From: Flammula alnicola
Lineage: Eukaryota; Basidiomycota; Agaricomycetes; Agaricales; Strophariaceae
Length of the DNA: 64,000 nt
Reading direction: 5' to 3'
Assembly: GCA_015499995.1 (NCBI GenBank)
Contig: JADNRV010000004.1
Coordinates: 868,001-932,000, forward strand
This document shows, one piece after another, positions 1 through 13,028 of this stretch (position 1 is the stretch's first letter; each line of letters opens with the position of its first letter). Under the pieces are notes generated by a model. That model saw only the letters and a list, made by a program, of their open reading frames with translations. It was not told the DNA's origin and did no database searches. The position numbers and the translations under genes are program-made.

Positions 1-31
1 AAGAAAGAGAACATGAACAACAAGAACGCAC

Positions 32-1735
32 CTTTTCAGCCATGCTCAGATTCGAGATATCCTTATCACCAAACCCCAACTCCTGCTTCAGGCCATTCAT
101 GACATTCTGTGGTATTTGCATAATCTCGTGGTTCATCTGATCTGGATTGCTCCCTCCAGGCATCATACCAGCCATACCGCCTTGCACAATGCCCACCATT
201 CCCTGACTTTGCCCTTGCCCACCTGGACCGGGACCAGGAGCCATCCCAGGCGGCCCACCACCCCCAGGACCACCCGGAGGACCACCACCTGGTGTCTGTC
301 GCGCGACCAACGACGGACTCGCCATCATCCGCGGCGTATTCGTCCGACTCGGCGGTCGTCCGCCCTGGTTCTGCGGTTGTTGCTGCTGATACCCAGGCGT
401 CGGCGGACCACCGCCCTGTTGCTGCGACTGCGACTGACCAGGATTCATGGGACCTCCCATACCCGGAGGGCCTCCATTTGGCGGCATCATCCCTCCCACT
501 CTGTTCATCGGCGCAATATGTGGAGACGGGCCCAGCTGCGCCATCGGCGCTTGCTGTCCAGGCCCACCTTGCTGTTGACCGGGCTGTCCTTGCAGAGGCG
601 GTTGTCCAGGCTGCTGCTGCTGATGTCCAGGATGTCCAGCCGTGCCAGCATTATGCTGGGGCGAACGCGAATGTGCCATCGTCGGACTGCTATGGAATGG
701 ACCGCCGTTTGGGGGTCCTCGTTGTTGTTGCTGCTGAGGAGGAATACCATTCATCATCGGCTGACGCTGCTGGCTCGCCATCATCGTGAACTGCATCGAT
801 TGAGGTCCTTGAGGTGGCTGCTGCTGAGGGCCCCCAGGCCCAGGTATGCCATTCGGTTGCGGTGGCGGATGCGAGCCAACCATCCCAGCAAAATTCATCG
901 ACGCGCCAGGGGGCATCTGCTGGCCTTGCTGCGGCTGCGGCTGGCCGCCCATGGCCGGGTTCATACCCACCCCATTCGTCATCGGACCATTGGAAAGGTA
1001 TGCAGATGGCGGTCGAGGCATCCCAGGCTGCATATTACCTGCTGGCATCCCATTAGGTAGTCGTCCCATCGGCTGTTGCTGCTGCTGAGGTTGTTGCAGT
1101 GGTGGTTGTGACGGTTGACTTCCCAGTGGCAACGGCGCTGCAGCGATTTGGCCTCGCTGGTTGGCTTGTTGGCGTTGTGCCGCCTGATGCTGTAAATAGA
1201 TGCCATGGTGAGTCATGTGCGTATGGCTCTGCAAGAGGAGCAGAGACAGAGGACGGTGATAAGGGATCTACTCACATGTGTGTACACCAGCCCATCCTCT
1301 GACCCACCACCGTTTGATTTCGCTTGAAACAGAACCCAGAATACACTCCACCACCTGAAGCAACACAATCAGATGAGGAAACTACGAGAAGCATAAAAGT
1401 GAGACGAGTCGAGGACGCACTCGAAGAGCAACCCTTGTCTGGCATTGATCGGCGGGGTGGCGTCTGACGCGATCTCGGCCTCTTGCATAAGTTCTCTTGC
1501 GGTCTTGTGGAAGCCGCGTTTATAGCAATAATCGTAAATGTAGATGTTAAACCTGGCAGAACCGAAATGAAGGTGTGCATGGGAGAGAAAAACATAAGTG
1601 GAACGGCATGATGATACTCGATAGAGAGTATACGCACATCTTGTCTCCTTCCCATGATATCGGAGCGACTGAGCCCGAGGCGTCAGTCTGCATCGGCGTC
1701 GGCTGCGCCGGACCTGAGGGGGCGACAGCAGCCAT
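32..1735 (-). CDS. LisH-domain, SSDP/Flo8-like transcriptional regulator (3' part beyond window)
   Basis: Exons read as 1735-1638, 1552-1421, 1354-1276 and 1228-32, all with GT-AG borders and in phase; the last ends at a GTGCGT donor, so the gene continues past base 1. The N-terminus holds a LisH motif (IYIYDYCYKRGFHKTARELM, about residues 36-55) followed by a tryptophan-rich segment (EWWSVFWVLF), the arrangement of SSDP/SSBP and fungal Flo8/SOM1-type co-regulators. The remainder is low-complexity Gln/Pro/Gly/Met-rich sequence, typical of disordered transactivation regions. Family knowledge: LisH mediates dimerisation and partner binding in nuclear co-regulator complexes. I infer a nuclear role. 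An upstream in-frame Met at 1786 is possible; 1735 was chosen because it starts directly before the conserved part. Confidence 0.75.
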
Positions 1736-2313
1736 CGAAGTGGTCGTCGTGAGGACGGTTATAATCTGGCAGAGGCTTGCAGACAATGCAGCCGTTCAGT
1801 TCAGAAGCAAGAAAGACAGAGCAAAGTCCTTGGAGAACTCTCGGTTTTGAGAGATGTGTGGGAGCGTGTGGGATTGCGCAACAAGGTCCGAGAGATTTGA
1901 CCTGGCAAGGGAGGAATAGAGCTGGGGGGCGGCTCGAGCGTGTTTGGATATAACAATCCGACGGAAGAAGAGCCCCAGGTGGCTTGGGAAAAAAAGAGCA
2001 AACTGGGCTTCCCCTGCGATGCGTGTGTAGCAAGCTTGGCTGCTGTGCCCAAGTGGCCTAGCTGGCTGGCTTGCGGTGCTGTGGGGACGGTGGATTGCGG
2101 ATGTAGCTAGGGGGCGTGTGTTGACGAGCCCACTGTGATCGACGACGAGGTCAGAGGTGTGGAGGACGGCGGGGATGGCGGGTAGGAAGAAAGATAGGTT
2201 TGCTAGCTCAGAGCAGAGCGGATGGGAAGCGCGAGGGGGAAGGAACCAAACAAGACATCACAATACATTTCCATTTCATACGGCGACCCAAAAGTATCGC
2301 TATTCTCCGATAA
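1736..2313. other. Intergenic region between two minus-strand genes
   Basis: No coding exon seen. It must hold the promoter and 5' UTR of the LisH gene to the left and the 3' end of the START-domain gene to the right. Confidence 0.5.
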
Positions 2314-5300
2314 CTAATGTCTACGCACAACAGCCACCTGGAAATCCCATCCGCCTACCAGATATTTGATTTCAAGCAGCCTCCGTATCTCCCTCCACCC
2401 TCCAACACTGTTCGCATTCTCCGCCTCCCGCAGGTCCGTCACAACATAGATGAAATCAGCAGGCGACAGCAGTGATCGAAGCAACGACCCAATCAAGAAC
2501 GCGATAAGCCCCACACATACCAGCGTCGACAACGGGTATGATCCACCGACGCGCTGCCGCTGCACTTGAGCTGCCCCAGCCACTTCGGCGACAGAAATAG
2601 CTCCGCTGCTGCTCCCTCCGCTCACATCGTCTCCTAGCCCACCCGGAACCGTACCAGGCAAACCGAGAGGACCACCACCGCTACTGCCGGTAACAGCTTT
2701 AGAACCACTGCCGCCCGCACTGGCAGTCGCGCTAGCGCCTACCGTAAATCGTGTCAACGGATTTGGATATGCCTGGAAGAACCCTAGAAGCCCGCCAGGG
2801 CCACTAGAAGCCACATGTGCAACATGAGGCCCTCCAGTCGCTGGAGCCTCGCTTTTGGGCTGTTCCACAAAAAGTATATAAAAAACCAAAGCCAAAACGA
2901 CCGCAAGCAGAAAGGGTGTAGGCGCGAATGAAAACAAAAATAAACAGAACAGACAAGACGTCAGCGATCGCGTCCAACTGCCAACTTCTCATTCGGAGAA
3001 TACGTACCGTCCCCGGCGTATCCTCGCTATTGCTACCAGTCTCGAGCGCATTGTTCTCGTTCTCTTCCGTCTTCAACTGTTGGGCACCGTTCACCTGATC
3101 ACCCGCCTTTTGTCCCGAGGCTGCGGTAGGAAGGAGCAAATCATCCGCAACGGCAATGGGGGCTTTCAGCTCCTCGGGTAATGGCTCCGCGTCATTCGGT
3201 ATCCTAAAGTTACCAAAAATAGGTTAGTCCAGAGCATGAGCATGTATGAGCATAATGAAATGAAAAGGCATCGTAAGAGCGAAAAGGAAATGAAGCGAAA
3301 CGCGTATGCTCGAAAGCAAAACGTCAAAGGTATCAAGTCATCGATACGTAAAAACCACCAACCCAAATGAAAGCCGAAAAGAAATATACAGAAGACTTAC
3401 CTCGAAAGCACCCCCATCCTCGCCGTCCGATCATCCAACAATTCCTCCCTCCCAAGACTTGTCAAACTCTCTTTCTCCCCAATAACAGGTACCTCTTTCC
3501 CATTGATCCATACCCCATCCTTGCTTCCATCCTTCCCTTTATCCTTCGTCTCCTTCTCCCCTTCCCCAGCGCCTAAAGGTCTCACAACAATTTCGACAAC
3601 CACACCACCACCTTCCTTCTCCATCTCTTCCAACCACGCCGGCTTCGGCGGCGCGCCCCTCATTTCACCCGTCAGCGGGTCCTTGACACTGCTGACCCGA
3701 TATTGCGCCGTTGGCAAAGTCAGTCGCAAGAGATGCCGCGACGGACTCTCGGCGCTTAACCCCGAAGAATGCAAAGGCGAAGACGGCATAGTATGTACGG
3801 TGTAGATGAATGGCAGATCCAATGCGACGTCCACGTCCGACGCGATCGTTGCTTGTAGTTGTGTGTTAGTAGTGTCGGTAGTCACAAGCGTCGAAGATGT
3901 CGAAGAGCTCGCGGTCAACACCGAACCGGCCATAGAATCAACACCAGACCCAAGCCCCGACAAAGGAAGAGCGTCCATCCCATCTTGACGAAGCGCCAAG
4001 CGAGCCCTCTTCCGCACTCTCACTTCAACCGCATACCCTCCTCTCGCATCACTACACCTAAACATCTTCGAATCAACCACAACCTCCATAACCACCAAAT
4101 CCGTGGTCAGCTTAACCTCGCCCTTCGTCGTAAACGCCGAGCTCGTCGTCCGTCCTCGAACAAGGGTGCCGTCAGGATGATGCGCCGTCATCCCAGACCC
4201 AAACCCACTCGGATGGGTGCTCAACGTGCCGGACCCGGACGACGCCGCGCGTTGTCGGATGCGCGGCGGTGGCGAGACGGAGAGGGACGAGGACGAGGGG
4301 CGGGACGGTGAGACGGAGGATGATGATGAATCGGAAGTACCGGGCCGGAAGGCCGACGAAGTCATCGACGAGGGGCTGGAATATGAGCTGGAGGCAGATG
4401 GGAAGGTCGCGCTAGAGGGTAATCCAGGAGTGATAGCCATTGAACCGGGCATAGGAAGCATGGGTGTCGTCAGAGAGTTCATAGAGGAACTATTAGAAGG
4501 GTTGCTACTGTTGTTGTTGGTATTATTGATATTTGAAGCGTTAGGTGTAAGTGTTGAATCGCTCCTCGCAGAATAAATAGTCTCAGGCAAGGATTGGTCT
4601 GAAGGTTGTCTCCGTCGATCGCTCGGGCTTGGAGTTAGTGTAAGCTGACTGGGTCGAGGGGTCTTGTCGTTGGCGGCGGTGGTTGTTGCCGAGGTCGTAT
4701 TACCGCCAGAAGGCGGCCCAATGATCGTCGCACTCGAGGGTTCCCTCTTTGAACTCGAGTTTGCACCCGGACGCGAAGGCATAACAACCAGAACACTGGT
4801 CCTATACAACTTCTTCTCCGTCTCAAACTGGGTTTCCAATAACACCCTATTCTCGTCTCTCTTCCTCAACTTCCACGCCATAAATGGCGCTGATATCACC
4901 ACACCTGCACCGATACCGTCTCCTGCTCCAGTGGCAATCACAGATGACGGGGCCCCATGCTCCTCCGGTTTCTTCTCGCTAACCACCAAGCCTGGCGCAG
5001 GCAGCCTCGTAATTGGCAATGCCGCCTTCATATTGTTCTTCATATAAGACTCGACCGCCAGCACGCCTCTTGCCAATGTGGCGTTGATCATCGAATTGAA
5101 AGCGGCAGGTATCGACCCCGCATAGTCGACCGCGACAAGCCTCGTACATCTTGAGGACGGGATGGCGTAGTTCTCCTTCGTGTACGGATCCAGAGTCTCC
5201 AATATCCACGCGTCGACATACACACGTCCGATGGGCAACGCATAAGAGTTGTATTTCTCCGGTGAAAATGCCTTGGCAGAGTCTGGACTGAACGAAGCCG

Positions 5301-8300
5301 ACACGCAGAAGATCGCATTGCGCGCCGTTGGCGACTGTTCCGCCACTTCGCCTGTGTTCCGCCTCGAGAGCGATGAGAGTGGCATATGTTCACGGGCCAT
5401 CACATTCGCCAGATAAAATCCTCGATCGCGGAATGGGAAACCTCCCTTCGCCACCAAGAATGTCGTCCTCGCCTGCCCGCCATACGACTCCAACACCCGC
5501 GCAGAGTCATACCTCTCATCCCACGTTTTCCTACAATCGAACTCATTGATAACCGCCGCAAGCTCCTCGGCCGACACGCCTTCAATGACCTTGAACCCCT
5601 TATGCACAGGAATAAAAGGCGAGATCTCCGGCATGACTTTCCTCTGAACAATCACGCCCTTATCGCCGACCAGCGTCCAACCATCCTGCGTCTGGGGCTT
5701 GGAATTAAACTCTTGCGTCCAAGCCAATGCCTCTAGCGCGTACTGCATCGGCAACTTCGTTGAATCCAGTGCCATTGAAGATGTAGCAGCCATGTTAGCG
5801 GGGGATATGGCCGCAACCGCTTGCTGTGTCGTCGTCGTGGCCTGATCGACCGCATACGTGAAGAATCTCGAAAGCGGACTTGATATCCTGGGAGCTGTAC
5901 CCCGGGTCCCACTTGCACCGCTATCCTCCTTCGCCACAGAACTCGGGTCCTGTTCATCTGCCCCACTCCACTCTGCCTTTCGCCTCTTAATTACACCCAT
6001 AACAGGTGGCTGGTCAAGCGGTATCCGAGGAGGCTTGACGCGTTTCTGCCTCGTCAGCGATTTGATCTCGTGCTCGGGCAGCTCCTCCACATCGACCTGC
6101 ACCTTCGCGCCGTTGACCATGACCAACCCTTTCTCCTTTCCAGGTGCTCTCCGTACAAGAGCCAGCAGACGTTCGTCATCAACGAATATTGAATCATGAA
6201 TCAATGTCAACCACAGCCCTCCTCCTTCCGCCGAGAGTCGATGTCGTCGAAGGCAAGTAATGGTTTGTGGCGGAGGGTCAACGACGATATCGAGTGAGGA
6301 GGCCCAAGTGTCGATGTCGCATCGAATCTCACACTCAATCGCTGGCAATCCACTATTATCGAGTCCATCGGATTTGCCATTAGCACCAAGGGTACTCGTA
6401 GACCTTCGACTGGCTGATGGCTCATACTCGACCTTGAACATGCCTCGTTCATGGTCATACCTCAACTCGTTGGCCTTCGCACCAGCTAGACGTGTAACAA
6501 CAGGAGGGCCACCGCACTTGATCGCAAACTCGCCGATACCTGCCAGTGTGTTGATCATCTGGGTTGGTATTGATGTCTTGTTTGTCCAGCCTTTCGGGTC
6601 AGATTGTTCCAGGAGGGTAAGGAGGGTTGTGGTGGGTGACAGAGCTTCAATAGCCCATCCTTGAAGGTCGACCTGCGTTCGAATGACATTCGGTTCCGCG
6701 GGAGGAATATGAGGAAAGAGATGAGGGTCGTCAGCTGAGAATGAAAATACATGGATCGTGGTGGGTGACTTGTACACCGTCTTAAGCACGACTGAATCTC
6801 GACCGCTATATATACATACTTTTGTTATTTATGCTATCACGATAGAGGTTTGAAAGCACTTACTTAACAGGCCATGCTGGCTTAGTCTTGAAATGCCATA
6901 GTTCTGTAAGCTCATTGACATCTTCCAAAAGCACACCATCTTCGTGCTGTTTATCCCAGTATACGCGAGCACCAGGCGATACGACAGCTCCATAAAGGTC
7001 CCACAATCCCACACCAACGAAGGTAGCTTCGGCACGATACACTACTAGTGTAGGGTCAATAGAGTCGAGCTGCGTTATCGACACGCCTCTAGCCTCGGTT
7101 GCTTGAAAACGGTCAACGCGAGTCCAAGGCTAAACAAAACAAGCGCAGATACGTACTGCGTTTCCATTTCGCCTCAGGTTCCTGCAACAGGGACGAGAAG
7201 TAGATGTAGTTCCTCCTCACTTTCGACAATATCGATTTCTCAGCAGCCGGCGTCCTTTCGACGTTTGGCCGAACGTGTGGCATCCCTGAGGTTGAAGAGG
7301 CAGTACTGCTGACCGTGCCTATTGACGATGACGTCTGAATGCTCAGATCGACTGCGCTGGCCACATCCTGTAGAATCTTCTGTGGTATGATATGCGAGGA
7401 TGGATCACGTTCTTCGAGGTCGTGTATTTTCGTGGCGAGACCGTTCAATCTTAGCCCACGTGTAGCCCCAGAGACTTCGATAACGACTTTGACCTTGAGA
7501 ACAGCATCGTCATGAGTCAATGCACCATGGGTGAGGCGAAGAAGGACTTGGTCCGGAGAAGACACTATTGAAGGATTGGAGCTGCTGCGCATTGCGTGTG
7601 CCGACCAAGGGATGTTCTCCACTTCTTCCGAGGAGCCTTTCATCGTCACTTGGACATCCCAGCCTTCCAATGAAGGTAGGACACATTCAATTGACCTGGT
7701 CAACCGACGATGTTCCCGTAAAGCATGGACCTCATCCATGCCTTGCAACCCGAGCTCGTGGTGTATAGAATGTTCTTCGTCGTCCGGAATGATAGCATAG
7801 TCAATCGTCAACGCCTCCCTGTCGGTTTGATAGCGCAAACGTTCGATCGAGACTCCATTCCCATATCCTGCCAGTTTAGGTACCCGGCCTCCACGTTTGA
7901 TGACCGTTTTTAGCAAACTGAGAGTCATTGTTGATAGTTGCTGCGTTAAAGCAGTCATGGAAGACCCAAATCCCCAGAGAGCTTTCAAATCATGTTGCCA
8001 GAAACATGTTATCCGCAGCCTTCCTGTTGAACCAGGTTTCTTGGAGTCTGTTGGTGAGGCTGGTTGTGGCTGGATATACTGTATACACCACGCGAAAACT
8101 ATAGGAAAGTCAATGTCGTCAAAGAAGTCAAATAAGCATAGTTTCAAGGCGTACGTTGAACGTGAGACCGCACAAATGGAGGCGAAGGGCGAAGGTATGC
8201 GGGCTCATCAGAAGATCGTGGAAGGGACGTGGTTATGTCAATGAGAGTCGTCGTGTCGTAAAAAGCTCGTGAAATAGTGATTGAATCTCGCGGGCTATAT

Positions 8301-8814
8301 TCCGAATAATCAGAACGTTTGGAGGACATATAAGAGCGCATATATACGTACTTCGCAGGCCACCCTAATGTGTAATTCGTCTTTGAGATGCGGGTGTTGC
8401 GGTCGAACATTTCCACCAAGTGTGCATCCTCCACAGCTGGATCCCATTCCTGCCTCAACTCTGGAGTGGTTAAAACCGCCTTCCATGGTTCCAAAGACAT
8501 CTGCTCCTCTCCGGTCGGAACATCCAGCACCATCCTGTAGACATCGTCCCCGGATTTAGTTGAGTTCCGGTGCACTATCACGTCCCCTAGTTCTGGAACT
8601 GCTGATGCCCTGAGCTTCCCTTTCTGCTTGCTTGGAGAGCCATCGACCAGATGGGTGAGTCGTTTCCACTCTGCTGCTGGCGAGGTCAGTAGCTGACGAA
8701 AGTGTGTCTCTGCGTCCCTCAACGCAGAATACCATGATTGTCTCAGCCTACATTCATTTAGTAAATGATAATTAAATTTAGACGCTAAATTTGATACCTT
8801 GAGCCATCTGACAT
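2314..8814 (-). CDS. Triple START-domain lipid-transfer-like protein with C-terminal membrane segment
   Basis: Eight exons: 8814-8798 (17 nt with the start ATG), 8747-8352, 8294-8155, 8098-7157, 7101-6864, 6805-3401, 3203-3008, and 2859-2314; phases agree and give about 1,959 residues. Three START-type folds are visible: about 10-250 (with WPANPRDSITISR), about 475-690 (with WPVNGRDSVVLKT and FIKCGGPPVV-like text) and about 930-1185 (with KVIEGVSAEELAAVINEFD and GGFPFRDRGF). A Ser/Pro-rich disordered stretch follows, then a hydrophobic segment near the C-terminus (LVCVGLIAFLIGSLLRSLL). START domains bind sterols or phospholipids; ligand and membrane here are unknown. The intron before the last exon is uncertain: the bases just upstream would encode a second hydrophobic helix in the final exon's frame, but no AG acceptor precedes it, so a small indel or another splice choice is possible. 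Confidence 0.8.
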
Positions 8815-9074
8815 AGTGTGGGTCGTTAATGAAAAGGTAAAAAGTAGCAGAAAAATCACAGTTGTGGTGGTGGACTCGAAGCGCGCCGCGTTCAGCGGTC
8901 ACGCCTCGTGCTGATGACCGAATAATCCTTTTTTGGAAGTACGACTCAATCCGTCCAGTCAAAAAGTCTGTCCCCGGTCCGGACCTTCAACTTCTCCACC
9001 TTTGATTCGCGTCGTCCTCTTGCTAATTTTTTTTGCTTATCTTTAAGTTTCTTGACCTCTCTTTGAAACGGACA
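8815..9074. promoter_or_regulatory. Short shared divergent promoter region
   Basis: The 260 bp between the start of the minus-strand START gene and the plus-strand pyridoxal kinase gene must contain both promoters and 5' UTRs. No clear TATA box was identified. Confidence 0.5.
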
Positions 9075-10433
9075 ATGGCGCTTGTCCCAGAGCGAGTGCT
9101 GAGCATACAATCGCACGTCGTCTTTGGGTATGTCGGAGGCAAAGCAGCTGTCTTCCCGCTCCAGTGCCTCGGATACGATGTTGATGTACGTTATCACTTT
9201 TTTCTACCTTCTGTGGCAGATGCTTGAACTGGCTAAATTCAAGGTAGTCAATACCGTTAATTTTTCGAACCACTCCGGTATGGAATTTACTTGCGGAACT
9301 TGTCGATGATGGATCTAATGAACGACATTTTCTTGCAGGATACGGTCGTTCGGGAGGCTCCAAAACCACCGCAGCTGAGCTGAACGATATTTTTGAGATT
9401 ATGGAGCATAATGAGCTGCTCATGCCGACTCGCCTTTTGACTGGTGAGAAAGCGTGGACCTACTCTCAGTGTTGTCTCGCTGACTTTTCCGTCATTGAGG
9501 CTACATACCTGGTGCCGAAGCCTTGTCCGCTGTCGAGAAGCTCGCATGCAAGTTGAAACATGCGAGACCAGGCCTCGTTTACCTCTTGGATCGTATGAAT
9601 ATTTTCCCTTCTTTCTATTGAAAAATGCCTGAATTTTTAGCAATCAGCCGTCATGGGTGATGCAGGACGGCTCTACGTTGCTCCCAACGTGATACCCGTC
9701 TACCGGGAAATGTTACCGCTAGCCACAATAATTACGCCAAATTGGTATGAAGTCGAGTGCGTGATTAGTCCTACCCTTCAAACGTAATCTAACCTCTGCT
9801 AGATTACTAACCAACATCGAATTGAACGACATATCCTCGCTCCATCGTGCTCTAGAAATTCTACACAAGCATTACCACGTTCCGCACGTGGTGATAAGCT
9901 CTATACCCCTCAAGCCATGGCTTGCTGCCTGCCTGCCTCCTTCCATTCGACCTCCAAAAGCATCCGAATCCCGTCTTCTCTGTATCGCCTCATCCTTCTC
10001 CGCCCCACCCCCAATGACAAATGGGCATACAACGCGTATACCATACTCCACCGTCCATGCACAATGCGTGCCCCTAATACCGGGGTACTTCTCCGGCGTC
10101 GGCGATCTCTTCTCCGCGCTCCTCCTAGCGCACTTCCATGCGGACGAGACCCCCGAAACTATGCACGCAACGCCGCTCTCGAGCGCAGTTTCGCAGGCTC
10201 TGACCAAGACCCACGCGATATTGCTCATGACGCAGGCTCAGGCCGAGGCACTACCCGAGGAAGACCGTCTACCAACCGACGACGAGCTGGATAGGGAGAA
10301 CCCGCTAAGGAAAACGCGGAGGATGCGTGGGAGGGAATTGACTCTTGTGCGTGGGCAAGATCTAATTAGAGGCATTGGGATCACGCATGTGAGGGAGATG
10401 ATGCTTTGGGATGGGTTTTGGGATTTGCAATAA
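9075..10433 (+). CDS. BUD16: Pyridoxal kinase (Bud16/PdxK family)
   Basis: Six exons (9075-9185, 9244-9277, 9339-9443, 9500-9592, 9648-9756, 9803-10433) in phase give 360 residues. The enzyme phosphorylates pyridoxal, pyridoxine and pyridoxamine with ATP in the vitamin B6 salvage pathway in the cytosol. Diagnostic segments: N-terminal [24 protein letters not shown], shown here in part as [14 protein letters not shown]; the YGRSGGSK loop; [14 protein letters not shown]; the [10 protein letters not shown] helix; and the anion-hole/catalytic [10 protein letters not shown] motif near residue 250. Length is slightly longer than the usual ~310 residues because of a loop around 170-215 and a charged insert near residues 290-320. 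The start at 9075 fits the conserved N-terminus. Confidence 0.92.
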
Positions 10434-10928
10434 CATATAGAAATATTTATGTTAATAATAACGATGGGTAGACGTGGAGCTGACTACAAACCTTCACATT
10501 TCACCGCACGACGAGATAAAGACACGGAAACTTGTCGCGATACTTACAGCTAAATGCGAAAACGTGGACAGGTTCTTGAGTTACGCGCGCGTGTTTGGTT
10601 GTAAACAACCATTTTTGGCATGGAGCGCCAAGGCACATGACGAAAGCCTCGTTCTCTACACCACGACGAATTGAACAACCGTCGTGCGGTAGCTCCACTC
10701 TTTATGTAACACGTTGCCCCGACGAAGTAACTCGAAAAGGGCACGCTTTCCTAAAGCGGTTGTTTGTCGCAAACATTGGCGCAGTCCTCGCATTTAGCTG
10801 GAATCAATCATCAACTCACAAGCCAGTGAGTGCAAAGAATCCTCGCTGGCTAGATAGCTAAGATAAGATGCGATTGTGGAGGAGGAGCTGATCTCAACTT
10901 GCAGCCCAATACAACTGCCCAAAGCGAC
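10434..10928. other. Intergenic region, tandem genes
   Basis: Contains the 3' end of the pyridoxal kinase gene and the promoter of the next gene. No exon or repeat was recognised. Confidence 0.45.
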
Positions 10929-12495
10929 ATGTCTCTCATTCAATTGGACGCCGACACCCGGCAATATCGGGTGGTAATACCATCCTGCAAAAGGTTACCT
11001 CCAAACCCACACATTGGTGGGCCTGATGCCTTGAGTTGCGCACTCGTCCCGCCGTCCGAGACAGCAGATACGAACAGTGAATGGTCCCCGGAATCCCGAG
11101 CCGACAAGGGTCTTCGACATATGCTTCTCGCCAACGATCAACGGTCTTTCTTTACTGGCTCTGCAGCTGCCGATCTACAGGCTGCCCACATAATCACTGC
11201 AGTTCGTCGTAATGCAGAGCGAAAGCGACAAGTGGTGAGTTTTGCAGTCTGTTTCCTTCAATTATTGTTGATATCTCGTTCCAGGAGGCCTATCTTACCC
11301 AGCAAAGACTCCACCCTCCCATGCTAGATAGCTTTTTCTTGGATAGTATCTCCAATGCAATTCTCTGTGAGTCCATCGTGCAGGAGTTTCTAACAATTGT
11401 CGATTGCTTCTTATTTTGCAGTGGAAGCCAACCTTCATACTCAATGGGATCTCTACGGCACATTTTGCTTCGTTCCGACTGAAGACGATGCCAACGCCAT
11501 GCTCCAAGAACTACGCACCTGCAATGAAACTTGGAGGCAGAGACAACATACCTTAGCTGGCTCTGCTTCCGTCATACGTGCTGCACGGCCTTTAGACGTG
11601 CGTTTTTTACCTTGTCTTTCATCATGGTTCTGACAGATGGTTTATAGATATCGAAGCCACCTTTTTCTAGACCGCGTTGGGAGATCGTTGTCCTTCATCC
11701 TCATGCGCTGCTTCCGGATCGCCAGCCGCTCGCCATCGCCCAAAACAGATCCCTCTATGTCATTGGACAGCCTCTACCGCCAACGCCTTCGACTTGGACA
11801 TTTTGGATTGCGTCTGGCGACCGTCTCTTTTCGCTGCAGCAGTCTGATAAATATCTCGATCCGTTCATGGCTACGGATGTGCGTGGCGAATTTTATATCC
11901 TCTCTTCTCTTGCCATGGTCATCAACGCACACTGCAAGTTGGAACAGTTCATGCAAGATCATGGCGGGTCTGCTAGTGAGCGGGTAAAGCGCTTTGCGCA
12001 GCTTATTTCAGAGCTTGTTACCGAAATATTCTTTGTGCCTCAACACGGATATGTTAGTGTGGCCGCGCTCGCTCACTCTCAGCCGGAATCCCAAGACGTG
12101 CCAACTACGGCTGGCGCTGTTCCCTCACAGCCAGCACCACAGGCAGGTCAGTTCTCAGCGGCGGGAAACTCGCATATAGTGGGTCCTGCTGCCGATGCAA
12201 CGATGGACGCTGCAGATCCAACTGTTGGAGATGACGGTTTTGGTACAGTAGAGGCTCCAGAGATCCCCGATGCAGATGGCATGACTGATTCGGAGTTCCG
12301 ATTGGTTGCGTCGAAGGCGAACGACTCGCATCTGGATGCCAAGGAGCGTGCTAACGCGGCGATGATGATGATATTTGGAACTAGTAGTGAGTGCAACATG
12401 ATTGTTTCACTCTTCTACATCTCCAACTCGTAAAATCTATAGGGTATGCGAATCCATACGTACATGAGCAAGCATCACAGTATGTACATGGCTGA
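10929..12495 (+). CDS. HNH-nuclease-like fungal protein, core residues altered
   Basis: Five exons (10929-11234, 11285-11366, 11422-11597, 11648-12386, 12443-12495) in phase give 451 residues. The segment DQRSFFTGSAAADLQAAHII near residues 73-92 and the later NAILLEANLHTQWDLYGTF match the layout of HNH endonuclease domains common in agaricomycetes (Cys-x-x-Thr-Gly ... Ala-Ala-His ... Asn ... His). The usual Cys before TG is Phe here, and only one of the expected zinc or catalytic Cys positions can be identified, so activity is doubtful. The C-terminal third is acidic and probably disordered. Role unknown; a DNA nuclease-derived protein is an inference from the motif pattern. Confidence 0.6.
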
Positions 12496-13028
12496 TGTAT
12501 TGTGTATACGTCGGGACATTCAGCATGCAACTCCTTCAAATTTGTATATCCATGTTCACCTGTCCGCCTGACTTTGGAAGCCAGTTAATTTTTAAATCTG
12601 CCAAGATCGTTGTCGCAGCCCGAGCGCAATATTTACCCTATTATGTATTGTCACCTCAAAGCTTATCAGCTATCGATACCGATCGATGTCAACGCCGAAA
12701 TCAAGTCAGCGGCGTGTGCCCTGAGTACGGCCTGAGCACGATGTTCGAACTTATTTTCCGCTTCGCTCGCTCTTGCTCCTCCTGGCTTGCCAATTTCGTA
12801 AGATAAATACGGCAAACACTCTGTACTATTCCAAGAAGATACCCATAAGTACTAGTGATATGTTGGTAAGCATCGTATCGGAAACGATTCCAGAGGCGAT
12901 GATGAAGTGCCCTAAGGTATATTAAGAGAAATCAGTGACATCCGAATCTGGCATGGCTGACAGGGCAGATGCCCTCATAGAGTCGGAGTCATTAATCAAC
13001 AGCAAATCAATCTACATGTTGGCAATAG
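12496..13028. other. Intergenic region
   Basis: Moderately AT-rich; no coding exon recognised. It ends at the TAG duplication flanking the MITE-like element. Confidence 0.4.

Noticed and set aside
3367..6664. Several plus-strand open frames opposite the START gene
   Set aside because: Shadow frames of a long GC-rich minus-strand exon; no domain.
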